Source of the DNA: Melitaea cinxia
Taxonomy: Eukaryota > Arthropoda > Insecta > Lepidoptera > Nymphalidae
Direction: 5' to 3'
DNA: 64,000 nt
Assembly: GCF_905220565.1 (NCBI RefSeq)
Contig: NC_059410.1
Location: 1,255,501 to 1,319,500 of the forward strand
Shown one piece after another: positions 32,526-43,849 of the stretch. Made by a program: the position numbers and the translations under genes. The number at the start of each line of letters is the position of its first letter. Position 1 is the stretch's first letter. The notes below the pieces were generated by a model. It made no database searches. It was not told where the DNA came from and saw nothing but the letters and a program-made list of their open reading frames with translations.

Positions 32526-32690
32526 ACTTGAGAAGTATCTCAACCTTACGATTACAGCTAAATAAATCTGCTCTCAAGTAATGTCGTATTCTTGTGGTAA
32601 ATAAGATAGCCATAGTTTCAGAGGTGGGTTAGATAAGGGTTGGCAACGCATTGGCGACGCTTTCAGTGATTGCAGGCATCCATAGGCTAT
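32526..32690 (+). repeat. SINE-like family C copy, split by family E
   Basis: The copy runs from 'gaagtatctcaaccttacg' to 'gcaggcatccataggctat' and resumes at 33122 ('agttaccggg'). The two halves are separated by a family-E insertion. Confidence 0.7.
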
Positions 32691-33112
32691 TATCATCATC
32701 ATTGGCCTTAGTCCGTCTATTGCAGACGATTTAGACAGTGTCAGACAGACACTGTATTGCCTAGGACACTTTTCAGGAAAACGCAAATTTGCCTAAGCTC
32801 TGCGCCACCCTCTCGACCTCACTAGCTACTCCCACAGGAACGACGAGTCGATACGTGTGGAGGCAGTTCGGCTGCACGAGTCTTTCGCATTTTAGAGCTA
32901 TGCCACGAATGATTGACGGAGACCCTATTCCGGGTTTCAAATGAAGTTTTCCTTCTCCAGGACCCTGATGATTTTGGGCCAGGTTTATCCCTCGGTCGCC
33001 TATTACGACCCCCACGGGAAGAAAGTGTTGCTATTCTACTCGGCCGATACCACACCGCAATTGATGCGACACCACATGGCAATACTATCATATATATATA
33101 TATATATCATAT
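32691..33112 (-). mobile_element. Retroelement family E, long copy, perfect TSD
   Basis: The minus strand ends 'gcaatagacggactaaggccaatgatgatgataa', a trinucleotide-type tail. The 5' part 'cccgtgggggtcgtaataggcgaccgagggat' is shared with family D. The TSD ataggctat lies at 32682-32690 and 33113-33121. A (TA)n run sits at the 5' border. Open frames inside (80-89 codons) overlap in several frames and are not conserved domains. Confidence 0.88.
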
Positions 33113-33639
33113 ATAGGCTATAGTTACCGGGTAAATGGCCAAAATAAGCCTAACTTTTTTCTCAAATAAATGGGATATTTCTTTTTGAAAATAATTTTCA
33201 GATTATCGTAACATATTAACGCGGCAATGTGCTTTGATTCTAAATATTCACACGTCTAAAATTTCCACCACATCTCGAGGACTACCTAAAACCGTCTCCT
33301 GCATACATTTAATTAACAATTTCGCAACGCTCACGCAAACGCGACGGGAACATTAGGAGCAAATTTAACAGACTGAGCTTAATCTCGGCGAGGGTAATTG
33401 AATATTGCTGTCATGACACCTGATGCACTGTTACATACTTACTGTCTCAATTATATTCTATTTTCATTTAGAACTAACTCTTGGATTTTGAAATTAATTA
33501 GGAATTTATTAATTACGCTCACTAATATTAATAATTTTGCAAACAAAGACTTTTGGCCAAATTTTTTTGGTCAATTCGAAGCTGTCGTTCACGATTTGGT
33601 AGGGATAAAATAATTGGTTAAGTTATAATGTAATTTAAT

Positions 33640-33795
33640 AATAATAATATTCTTTATTGCACAGCATTAGAAGATACAAACAAATGTAGCACAGTTAGAG
33701 CAAGATGTAAAAAGGCGGTCTTATCGCTAAGAGCGATTTCTTCCAGACATCCTTTGGGTATAGGACAGGGCATAGAAGTAGTTTATTTTAGAATA
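33640..33795 (-). repeat. LINE 3' tail (L2-like) with (AAT)n
   Basis: 'aataataatattctttattgca' then 'aggcggtcttatcgctaagagcgatttcttccagacatcctttgggtatagg' is the complement of the tail seen in sense at 63.1 kb. Confidence 0.75.
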
Positions 33796-34372
33796 ATGGA
33801 ATACATCTCTGGTTACATATTAACATCTTTTAGTATAGCTAATATACGTTGAAAAATTCTTGTCATTTTGATGATTGTTCCCAACACATCCTTTGCTGAT
33901 TGTTCCTACACATCCTATTTTTAATTTGATTTATTTATACGTTTACCGATACTTTTGGTTTAAAAATCTATCTTGTTAGGAGGGTATATTTCAAGAATTT
34001 TTCATGAGATTTACACTACTTTTACACATTCTTAAACATGTAGTTGGGAAAATTAAATCTATGAGCAAAAAAAATGCAAGTAATGTCTTCTCCTCTTAAA
34101 CGAGTTAAAGAATAAAAAAAAAATTAAATATTGTGAAATCTAATGGATTTAAAAAACAAATTCAGTTCACAATATTCGATTTTTATATCAGACCAAAACC
34201 CACAAGCATCTTGTTTCTATTCTCATATTCTATCCACTGAACCGTGTCAAGAAATCCAGTACAAAACAAAATATATTCGAACAAAACCAGTAAGAATGGA
34301 TTATTTGTTTTATAAATTACCATTGGCTACTGTATACACACTAAATTAAATCAATTTAGAATCCATGTACTA

Positions 34373-34419
34373 GTTACCCTTTGCCCTCGACCATGTTTAG
34401 ACAAGAAATAAAGGGTAAC
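34373..34419. repeat. 10-bp inverted repeat
   Basis: gttacccttt (34373) and aaagggtaac (34410) face each other across 27 bp. No other copy was seen. Confidence 0.6.
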
Positions 34420-34537
34420 GTTATCTTCATACGAGTAACCTACTATTTAGTATAAACATACTATATAGGTTAAAGTTACATGATTTTAGCAACTATAATA
34501 GTTAATATTAAATATAATAAAATAGCGAATGGTTTTG

Positions 34538-34585
34538 CGATTCAGCCCGTGACATCTCACGGCTGGGCATGAGCCTCTTTAGAAA
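34538..34585 (-). repeat. SINE family B tail fragment
   Basis: 'gattcagcccgtgacatctcacggctgggcatgagcctctttag' is a diverged family-B tail. Confidence 0.55.
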
Positions 34586-34589
34586 TAAA

Positions 34590-35785
34590 TCCCTACTATT
34601 TATTCGGTGTTTTTTCCGATCACCGTATTATCCTCAAATAACACTTTTGATTCAATATTATATCAGGAAGTCGTCTTTTACGTTATTTACATAATCACAT
34701 TTAAGGGTTGTGCAAACAACCCTACAGTAAAACCGGCCCCGTAAATATACACTTTTATCTCTACCAAAATACAAATACAAAATTACCTTTTTAATTTTGT
34801 TATATATTAATTACTCTTTATATAGCAGTAAATGAAGTGTTCGTTAGAATAATTTTCTTTACAATAATCATTTTTATATAGTGATGTTTTAATCCGTTTT
34901 GTGGTATCGTGGTTATTTTAAATTTCAGAGAAACTGTATTTGAACTACTTAGAAATGCGAAGCCACACTTTAGGTATTGTTATTACACCTAGACTCAGGA
35001 TGGCGCAGCAAAAAAACAAAGTTTCTGGAACAGAAAATCGGGCCACTCTCAACTGTACCTCAAAGGTCTATCAAGTAATTTCATTTTACAACTTGACAGG
35101 TAACACGTGTAAAACCGCAGGAAATGACAACTATATTTTAAAGTTATTACCTCATGTAACATGACATACTTTGTATACATTACGATCGCCATGACGAAGT
35201 TTCGTTATTATTTATTATTCCCTTAACTCAGTGTAATATAATAAAGATTAAGGTGTAAAATATACCGTACACCCATCACACCTCTGACGGATGCCATAAA
35301 ACAGCGATAAACTGGTGGCAATGTTCAAAAATGCCGCAAACATAAAACAAAACTCGGTAATAGTGCGAGAGCTTTTGAACCTTTAGAAGTTTTAAAACAA
35401 AAAGCTCGTGTCTACCACACTGGTAAAGAGATGACGGAAGAAATTAAAATTTACAGCAATTAATTTTTCATCAAAATATAAATGACTGATGATGATCAAC
35501 TGAACTTTCAACAATTTTAAACTACTTTGAACTGGTCAATGAAAATCGCGGTATACGTTACCAATCCATCACTGAACAAAACCATAATGAAAAAAGGTGC
35601 CAATGATTCGCGCTGTTATACACGTAGTTTCATAATATGTTGTCTTTAGCATTTGGTAAAGATACTAGTAAAAAAATCGAAATTCTAAATTACGTAAGTG
35701 CCATCTAAATTAATGAAAAAAATAATATATCTTTTTTTATAAACTTTTTCTTACTTAGCATCGCACGTCAATATACAGTTCATAC
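34590..35785. other. Unique AT-rich DNA
   Basis: No recognisable gene. A 74-codon plus frame at 34.94 kb lacks known features. Confidence 0.4.
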
Positions 35786-35790
35786 ACACC

Positions 35791-35980
35791 CAGAAATACA
35801 CAGGTCGAAGACGAACAGCAGCGTCTTCGGTGCAACAAAGCCTGCACTGCGGTCACCAACCCGCCTGCCCAGCGTGGTGACTATGTGTTATATGAGTATG
35901 ATATGAGTTCATGCCATTTTTGGCGCGAGCTTGTGGAGGCATATGTCCGGCAGTGGACCGCGATAGGCTGAAGTGATGAC
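35791..35980 (+). repeat. Retroelement family D, truncated copy
   Basis: It runs from 'cagaaatacacaggtcgaagacg' through 'accaacccgcctgcccagcgtggtgacta' to 'cagtggaccgcgataggctgaagtgatgac'. Confidence 0.75.
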
Positions 35981-36584
35981 GTATCAGTCATACGTGAATC
36001 GTCATCAAACAATCTCTGGCTAAAACCTGAAATGGACATCTCCTACCTCCCAAGAGATAATATTTATCTCCATATTTCCAGATTCAATAACCAAAATACT
36101 CACTATCTGATATAAGGATCTTAGTCATAAAGTCCCATATTCCGATTTTTTCAAATAAACGACCCAGGCATGTTGATTTACTGCAAGCGTAAATTTTGGT
36201 ACAGCTAATAAAAGAAAAATCGAAGTGGGCTGTAAATCGTCAAAGCTAGATCAGACCAGCTTAAGTGGACCCCTTTAGATTTTTTAATGTTGAAAGGTCT
36301 TTTGATCTCGTGTTTTTAGAGTCAAGTGGTTCAGAGGGTCGTGTTAGTGTGGTTAATCGGACTAGAGCCACCACTTGTCTAAATGGTTCGTATTCTGTTG
36401 TAAATAGTCAAACTATACTTAGCAAAACTTTATTTTGATTTGTACACCTACTTATGACTAAAATGTAGTTTGCATTACAACGTCTGACTTATAATTTTAA
36501 GATTGAATTCGCATTGTTTTGTATTTTTCACCGCTTTTAATCCTTTGTAATTTCGTTCAATCCGTTTTCGAGAGCACGACAAAA

Positions 36585-36735
36585 TTTAATAATGATAATA
36601 ATAAATACTCTTTGTTGTAAACTACAAAGAAACATTACAAAAAAAAGTGACACATGCAAAGAAAGATGTACAAAGGCGGTCTTATCGCTAAGAGCGATTT
36701 CTTCCATACAACCTTTGGGCATAGGACATAGCGTA
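36585..36735 (-). repeat. LINE 3' tail (L2-like)
   Basis: 'ataataataaatactctttgttg' followed by 'ggcggtcttatcgctaagagcgatttcttccatacaacctttgggcatagg' repeats the 33.64 kb block. Confidence 0.75.
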
Positions 36736-37143
36736 GAAAAAGAGAAACTTCAAGAAATAGTACAGTGTACGCTTATTAGTGGCGTACATTTAGTTAATAT
36801 TTTATATTAATTATACCAGTGTAGCGAAGACCTTTATTGATGTCGTAATTAACGTGCATTTTTAAGAAGCTCTTAGTGTGAATGGACGTTGTGGTGACAA
36901 ATACCCGTCTATGTAGAGACACGTTGCAAGTGTCTTTATTTATTTTTCAAAGACTTCAATACAAAATGGGGTAATAATGTAAACGTACATCTGCGAAGTG
37001 TTGACTACAAGCGGAACTCCTTTCAAATCTTTGGGTTCTTAGAACAATGAAATTTTGTATCTTTACAATATTAATATTTTTGTGCATCCTAAATGTGAAA
37101 CACAAATCAAAGCTTGTGTGAGACCAAAAGTATTATCTATATT

Positions 37144-37442
37144 TTTAATCGACTTCAAAAAATGAGGAGGTTACTTAATCTATTTATGTATGTTCGGGAA
37201 TAACTCCGTCGTTTATGAACCGATTTTAATAATTCTTTTTTTGTTCGAAAGGAGATATCTGAGGCGTGGTACTATGATACGGAAACTAGGATCTGATGAT
37301 GTAAGCCCAGAGAAATCGAGGGGAACCCTCGAAAATCGTAGTGACGAATCGTGTGTTTGTTAATATTTTTCGTCTACTTACGTTGTATTACTTGTCGGTG
37401 TAATTGAAGTCGTGTTTTTTCGTTAGCGAGAAAACAATTATA
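37144..37442 (-). mobile_element. Family I copy with visible terminal inverted repeats
   Basis: The left border 'tcgacttcaaaaaatgaggagg' and right border 'gtaattgaagtcgtg' form inverted GACTTCAA ends. The interior shares 'ttcgtctacttacgttgtattacttgtcg' with family I. The inner duplication is absent. Confidence 0.6.
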
Positions 37443-37496
37443 TTGTTAAATTTCTTAAGAAGTAACTTCAGTTGATCAGATTGCATTTCACTCCGG

Positions 37497-37787
37497 TCAT
37501 CTCACCAGTTTTAAGTTAGTTAACTTTCGAGTGAAACACTTATTACTTTTAAAACAAAGTTTGGCTTCGCTAGTCATCTCAGAGTGCACGCCAGGCGCTA
37601 ACAGAGGGTCGCCGTAGACGGATACGTCTTGGACGACATCATTATTTAAGATACGCGCTTCCAAATCTTGTCGACCAGGATTGATATCTGTCTGACGTAG
37701 TCGGAAGGCTCGAAATTTATCTAGGTTCTCAATTCGAATGTCATCGTCATCATCTTTTGAGTTATTACTAATATTTTCTTCGTGCAA
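37497..37787 (-). other. Unplaced coding-like frame, 96 codons
   Basis: The frame has an acidic N-terminal run (S-K-D-D-D-D-D-I-R-I-E-N-L), then R-L-R-Q-T-D-I-N-P-G-R-Q-D-L-E and V-Y-G-D-P-L-L-A-P-G-V-H-S-E-M. GC content and codon use are well above the AT-rich background and no repeat covers it. I do not recognise a family, and there is no signal peptide or membrane segment. It may be a host exon or a remnant of an unidentified element. Confidence 0.35.
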
Positions 37788-37799
37788 ATGTTGCTTAGT

Positions 37800-38205
37800 T
37801 ACAGTTTTGTAGTATTGCTAAATTGCGTTTGTTGAAACAATTTTCCATTATTCACAATTTCATTTATTGAAAAGCAGGTGAAGCCGTGGAAACTTTTTAG
37901 TTCATTTCGAAGTTCTCATTGTGTGTACAATTTTCCAACAGAAATAATTTAAAAGCAATTACCTAACATGTACGTCACGACGTCAAGTATTTGAAGGCTG
38001 CGGAGTTTCACACAGTTTTGTTAAACTGTTGTATTAATATGTGTGTTAATAAACCCTGTATTATTTTTATGTCTTAATTAGACGTGTCGTCTTTTAAATT
38101 TTTAGTTAACTTTACAAACGATGTCACTGCGATTCACTTTATTATGTTAACATACCTTTTCCAGCTATAACTTGAATTTAATACTTATTTAAAATAATAT
38201 ATATT
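37800..38205. other. Unique AT-rich DNA
   Basis: No gene or repeat copy is seen. Confidence 0.4.
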
Positions 38206-38209
38206 TGAC

Positions 38210-38289
38210 TAGCTCGTTGGCGCAGTCTGTAGTGACCCTGATTTCTGCTCCGGGGGTTTTGGGTTTGATGCCCACCCCGAGTCTGGCTG

Positions 38290-38325
<36 letters not shown>

Positions 38326-38410
38326 CTATCCCAGTCGGCTATTACCTATAACACAAGCATTAAGTTGCTTACTTTTGGAACAGATGACCGTCTGTGTATG
38401 TTGTAAATAT
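38210..38410 (+). mobile_element. tRNA-derived SINE family S2, full copy
   Basis: The head 'ctcgttggcgcagtctgtagtgacc...gggtttgatgccca' has A and B boxes with tRNA-like spacing. A (TA)n run at 38290-38323 separates it from the body 'ggctattacctataacacaagcattaagttgctta...gaccgtctgtgtatg'. Confidence 0.8.
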
Positions 38411-38414
38411 TTAT

Positions 38415-39490
38415 TATTTATTTATTATATCTCAAGAATTTTAACAATAAGTAAGTAATCGTTAGGAGAGTCTTAAAAAGTGGATTAATTATTATAATAA
38501 GGTTTATTATTATTATTATTATAAGGTTTGAAGTTTAAATATAATTGAAGTCCATTTCTTTTTATTATCGCTATAACACTTTATCTTATTACACTACAAT
38601 ATTTTAATATTATATTGCAATTAATATTTAAAAATATTGTTACTTCAGAAGACTTAACAAAGATCTTATTTATCTATATTTGAACTAACAAAAAGCCAAA
38701 GATTTAGTTTAAATAATAAATGTGTAAAAAAGTGTAATAAGTCTCAACAAATACACAAAAATATGTACTTCAGCGCCAAATATTAGTAGAGCAAAATTTA
38801 TTACGAAACAGTGATTCAGTCATTCTATAACTCTACGGATGGGTGCAGACAAATGTTTCGAGATTCCTTCCAAAACATGCGGGCTTACTAAGTTAAATAT
38901 CGAAGTAAAAGGAATTTTGTTACTTTCTGTATTAATACAATGAAGGGAAGAAGTTTGTTTGCTCGTTTGAACGCTCTAATAATCAAGGTTTTCTAGTTTT
39001 TTACTTTGCTTTCTACATTTTTTGCCTCGATGGATTGTTACTTGATATAGATTATACAACATCATGTTTTTAGTCACGCAAAAAAAAAGAAAAACAAATT
39101 AAACCAGTCTAAAAAATTTTGAATTGGAATACAGGTGAAACCACGAGGGTCGTCTAGTCTTCTAATCAAACGCCAATCAAAACTGTTCTACAGTGTTTTG
39201 CGCTAAAGATAAAAATTACAATTGCTTTATGCCTCATGTAATCTCAAGTATCATCAGGTAATCACTTAAAACCTTCACACATGAATATAGAAGTATGTCA
39301 AAACTTTCAAATTCCACTAAAATAACTTCATCAAAAATATCACTGAAACATCTTTTAGCAATCAATCAACCCCTCCCTTCCTGTGTATGAAATTAATCAC
39401 CGTTTTCCCCTCTGAATCGCGTTAATTATCAAAATATATAAATATAACGCCCAGCGGATATAACACGTGGATGTATAAATGTCACAGCAC
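38415..39490. other. Unique AT-rich DNA
   Basis: No gene or repeat copy is seen beyond a short (ATT)n at 38505. Confidence 0.4.
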
Positions 39491-39494
39491 AAAT

Positions 39495-39572
39495 GCCCAG
39501 ACAACGACAAACATCTATATGACCGATACAAATATTTGTCATGTGCGGGGTCGAACCCGCTACCGTAAGCTC
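39495..39572 (-). repeat. tRNA-derived SINE head fragment
   Basis: 'atgcccagacaacgacaaacatctatatgaccgatacaaatatttgtcatgtgcggggtcgaacccgc' is the head part of family B or A in reverse, with an intact B-box complement. Confidence 0.65.
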
Positions 39573-39689
39573 TAAATCTGTCTAGGAAAATAACCTTTCA
39601 CTATGTTGTACTATGTAAATATCTTTCTAATTATAAATCGCTAAAAATTGACACTGGCCTCATTGATGTACTTATAAAGTTATTTAATA

Positions 39690-39890
39690 CGAACGATCCA
39701 CCCCGGCTTCGCACAGGCGCAAAAACTATCAGTGTTCCTCTACTATAATTTGCATGTATTAAACATATAAAGCTTCCTCTAGAATCACTCTATTTTCTAA
39801 AGAAAACCGCATCAAAATCCGTTGCGTAGCTTTAAAGATCTATTTACGCATACAGACAGCGGGAAGCGATTACTATGTAGTGATTTGTGA
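39690..39890 (-). repeat. Helitron-like family H copy
   Basis: 'gatccaccccggcttcgcacaggcgcaaaaactatcagtgttcctctacta...aatccgttgcgtag' is the inverse of 18.43-18.60 kb. Its CTAG end is mutated. Confidence 0.5.
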
Positions 39891-40240
39891 ACAATGGATC
39901 TACACGTCCAAATTATTGTTTGGTAGCCCTAGAGTAGCATAAAGTAGGATACGTATAAAACAAAATCTTGAGCGGTCCGAGTGGGAAAATAAAAGATTAA
40001 TGGATTCCTGCCTCTAATAACGTCACTTTCAAAGTTTCATTTATTATTCAAAAAATAAATTGTTCCTTACAGATCTATGTCATTTTAAATGTATCCAAAT
40101 TATCGAATTCACTAGAAATACTACGTGTTTTCAATTGCTTTGAATTTATTTATCAGTTATGTTTGGCATTTGTAGTTTTCGTTTTAGATAGCCTGTTTCT
40201 TTTCTAGACCATAGGCTATAAAATATCAAGCTTCGATTTG

Positions 40241-40446
40241 CACGGCAGAAAATGTCCTTCTCAATAAATGAAGCAGCTCGACTGGGGTAGTACCTCGAAC
40301 TTACAGAAGATCACAGCTAAATAAAAGTGTTTCCAAGCAGTGTTGTGTTCCTGTGGTGAATTGAATTGCAGGCATGGACTACCGTAACCACTTACCATTA
40401 GGTGCGCCGTAAGCTTCTTTGCCGACCTAGTTGTATAAAAAAATGG
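40241..40446 (+). repeat. SINE-like family C copy with internal deletion
   Basis: It lacks the 'ggcaacgcgcttgcgatgc' block but keeps both ends, including 'gccgacctagttgtataaaaaaa'. Confidence 0.8.
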
Positions 40447-40449
40447 AAA

Positions 40450-41345
40450 AATTAGTAAACAAAGTAAAACTAATTATCTTAATAGCAGTCCATTTCATAG
40501 TAGGTGTGTGATTTATGTGAATATTTTATTATATGATTGTATATTAGGTGTTATAATAAATGATCTATGAAGATGCGTTCTCTGATTAATTGACAATAAA
40601 ATACTGTGCACTGTATAGAGTGAGTAATGGTTAAGGGCGGTTCTATAAGCATTTAGAACATTAATAAAAGCATGCTAGACTTCTAACTACTTGTTGTTCA
40701 TCATTGTTTGGTCTATTTCGATATTATATAATCAACAGATGGAAATGTGTCGGTAGCAAGACGTTATATAGCCTAACGCATGGATGAAATTAATCTAATT
40801 AGACCAATTGTGAAAGTATTTCTGACAGAAAAACTTTAAAATCTTACATTATAGGTGATAATATTTCCAACTGATTGACTACTCAAAACTTAATATAAGA
40901 GATAGATTAATAAGGTCGCCACAAAAATACGCGCTTACTATAAGGTTAATTTTTGATGAAATAACTATTATTTTATACATCATCATCGGTAATTATGTCT
41001 TTGTTATGAAGAGTTTATTAACAAGTTCTAATTTTAAGCAGATGAAGTCACAGCAGAAGCTAGTAGAATTTGAATAATTTTACGAAAATATTACTGAACG
41101 AACAGAAGCCGAGTAAAAAATAATAAAAATTCCAACAAAGCCTCTTAGAAAACATGTTAAAACAAGAGATATAAAAATTACTTGAGATACGACGCAAAAA
41201 CGTAAATCAAACAAACGAACACAATGGATTATTATTGTTAAGGAACTACCAATACACTAGAATATAACGAATTCTGTATTCTTAACCCCTACTATTGGAT
41301 ATTGGTAAATCATTTTCTATCATTATAAATGTTAAACAACTAACC
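40450..41345. other. Unique AT-rich DNA
   Basis: No gene or repeat copy is seen. Confidence 0.4.
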
Positions 41346-41351
41346 GACCAT

Positions 41352-41838
41352 TTTTTTTAAAGTAACTAAGTCAAACAAGTACTTTGTGGCTACGGTACTA
41401 AAGAATATAGCCACCCCCTCTCTTTCCGTGGGTATCGTAAGAGGCGGGCTCAAGGGCAGAGGCTAAGGGATAACACAGTTCCGCTACCACCTTGGAACTT
41501 AAAAAGTTGACCGGTGGCGGGATAACCATTCAACTGCTAGCTTTGAAATACACAGCCCGAAGACGGGCAGCAGCATCTCCGGTGCGACAAAGCCAGCCCT
41601 GCGGTCACCAACCCGCCTGCCCGGCGTGGTGACTATGGGCAAAACACATGAGTTCACGTTATTTTTGGCGTAAACTTGTGGAGGCCTATGTCCAGCAGTG
41701 GATTGTATAGGCTGTAATGATGATGATGAGGTCAAACAAGCGCACAGTTCACCTGATGTTAAGCGATTACCGTAGCTTAGAGACGTCTGCAACACTAGAA
41801 GCATCGCAAGCGCGTTGCCTACCCTATCCTAAATTTTC
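41352..41838 (-). repeat. SINE-like family C copy, split by family D
   Basis: The A-tail end (41352-41379, T-run then 'aactaagtcaaacaag') and the continuation (41741-41838, 'cgcacagttcacctgatgttaagcgatt...') belong to one copy interrupted by family D. Confidence 0.85.
41380..41730 (+). mobile_element. Retroelement family D, full copy, perfect TSD
   Basis: It starts 'tactttgtggctacggtactaaagaatatagccacccc' and ends in an RTE-like 3' end with (ATG)n. The TSD gtcaaacaag lies at 41370-41379 and 41731-41740 and is itself family-C sequence. The length of 351 bp is the best estimate of full size. A 101-codon minus frame over it is incidental. Confidence 0.92.
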
Positions 41839-41909
41839 CCAAGCAGAGGAACATAATTTTATTTCGTAAATTGCTGACAATAACGAGCACAAAATAAACA
41901 ACGGACTAG

Positions 41910-42168
41910 GCTACAGCAGGAAACATCCGGCTCAAAGTTTGGACCAGCTGGAGAAGTAACTCGACCTTACAGAAGATCATAGCTATATACTGCTGTCAAG
42001 CAGTGTTGTATTGTGTAGTGTGGTGAGTGAGGTGACCAGAGCTCTTAGGAGGGATTGAAGGTAGGGCCAGCAATGCGCTTGTGATGCTTTTCGTGATACA
42101 GGCGTCTATTAGATACGGTGATTGCTTACCATCAGGTGAGCCGTACGCTTGTTTGACGACCTAGTTTA
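41910..42168 (+). repeat. SINE-like family C copy
   Basis: Complete from 'ctacagcaggaaac' to 'tgtttgacgacctagtt', with no A-run left. Confidence 0.85.
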
Positions 42169-42540
42169 TGTTATCATCCTTATTGTACGTATCGTCCTTG
42201 TAGGGAATTAATTTGTCCAGTAGACCTTAGTGTATTTCTGACACATCTATTTGACAGACGTATCACTGATTCCTAAGCTGTTTTAAATCATTTCACTTCA
42301 CATGGACAAATATTTTTTGTTTACTTATTTTGTTTGTGATTAATTAAAAAGGGTTTCATTCAACCAAACGTGGTCTGTTCAAATCCAGCTGCCTCGTTGA
42401 CCATGCGACACGCAGATGTTTCATGCCAATTTTTTGTGACAATTTTAACCTACTTCGCACGAGCCACAAATTATTGAATTATATATAATTATGAAAACAA
42501 AATATTAAATATAACAACTTTTAAACTTTCGCGTTTCATT

Positions 42541-42712
42541 ATTATATTTTAATGTTCATACGGGGATTAACGCGAACAAAATTTTTTAAGGTAAAATATA
42601 TTACCTTGAGGCCTGACGTTTCGGCCAGGTTACACCAGCCGTGGTCGCAGGCAGACTTTACCTTAAAAAAAATTTGTTCGCGTTAATCCCCGTATGAACA
42701 TTAAAATATAAT
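42541..42712. repeat. 172-bp snap-back palindrome
   Basis: The arms at 42541-42595 and 42657-42712 are near-perfect inverse copies of ~55 bp (differing only in an A/T homopolymer) around a 61-bp loop. The loop contains 'gcctgacgtttcggccagg' and the inner arm end 'aaggtaaaatatattacctt', which is itself palindromic. It matches no family here. Confidence 0.9.
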
Positions 42713-42869
42713 ATTAAATATATGTCATCATACATATAAAATTCTCGTGTCACAATGTTAGTTACAATACTCCTCTGAAACGGCTGGAACGATTTTTATG
42801 AAATTTTATGTGCATATCGCGTAGGTCTGAGAATCGGCCATCGATATATTTGATACTTATAAGTTATAA

Positions 42870-43845
42870 GGGGTTAGCTAGTATATATATATATATAGTG
42901 CATTAAATTTTTGAAACAAATTAATAATAAAGAAAAAAATCTTACTGTATTAAGAACCGCGTGTTTGCCTGTTTATCAAATAGTAGATCTAAGCAGTGTG
43001 AAATGAAATATAAGAATTACAGGCGTCTTTAAAGTGAGTACCAAGAGTAAAGCCGAAGTTTTACAACAACCATTAATTCTGCGCACTTAACTCAAGCATT
43101 GTATTTCTATTGTATGATCATAAACGGCTGAGCAATATTAAATCGATCGTAGCGTTAAACGTTCACTGTTTATAAACAGAAATTAGTTTATTTATAATAT
43201 ATGGTAAACGGAACCAATGACGAACAATCGTAACTTTATTATTGATTTATTTAGAAAAGTGTAGACTTTGTTATATATTATACTTTAATAGGTTGTGATA
43301 GGGATTAATTTTCATTACTACAACTCCTATAGTATTTGTAGGAGAGAGATAAGTTAGGAAACTAGACGTTTTCTTTGTGGGTCATATAGGAATATTACAT
43401 GTTCATTAAAGCCAACATTTTGAATTTAAATTTGTTTTATTAACAAAAAAAAAATGCAAAAATAGAAAAAAAAGATTAATTTTCGTCAATAGCTTCATGG
43501 TGCAAAAGTAAGGTACATGTTTTGTATTAAAAATTATAGGTGGGTATTTTTTATTATATATTAAATTTTATGTGAAATTAAAATATTTATAAAAAAATTC
43601 GTAAAAAAGCAAAAAAAAAAGGATTTTTAATGAATAGTATTTTCTGCAATTATCCTAAATGCGTCAATGGTTATATTTGTCCAATGAAATTACCACAAAA
43701 ACCTGTTTAAATATCATTCGTTCTTGTTAGTTAACAAATTATTAATATTCTGACAGAAATGTGTTTTGACAAAAATTGTGCACGGTTGTAATAATATTTG
43801 ACCAGAATGTTTGATTATTAAATATTTACTATAGTACAATATAAT
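42870..43845. other. Unique AT-rich DNA
   Basis: No gene or repeat copy is seen. Confidence 0.4.
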
Positions 43846-43849
43846 TGTG

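Noticed and set aside
32773..33123. Several overlapping 60-89-codon frames on both strands
   Set aside because: All lie in a GC-richer family E retroelement; none is preferred by domain content.
34373..34419. piggyBac-like terminal repeats (gttaccc...gggtaac)
   Set aside because: The arms are only 27 bp apart, there is no TTAA duplication and no other copy.
41499..41804. 101-codon minus-strand protein
   Set aside because: It spans the junction of a family D element and a family C SINE. No domain; the frame is incidental.
42541..42712. microRNA precursor
   Set aside because: Arms are ~55 bp and almost perfectly paired, more like a fold-back repeat or siRNA hairpin than an animal pre-miRNA.
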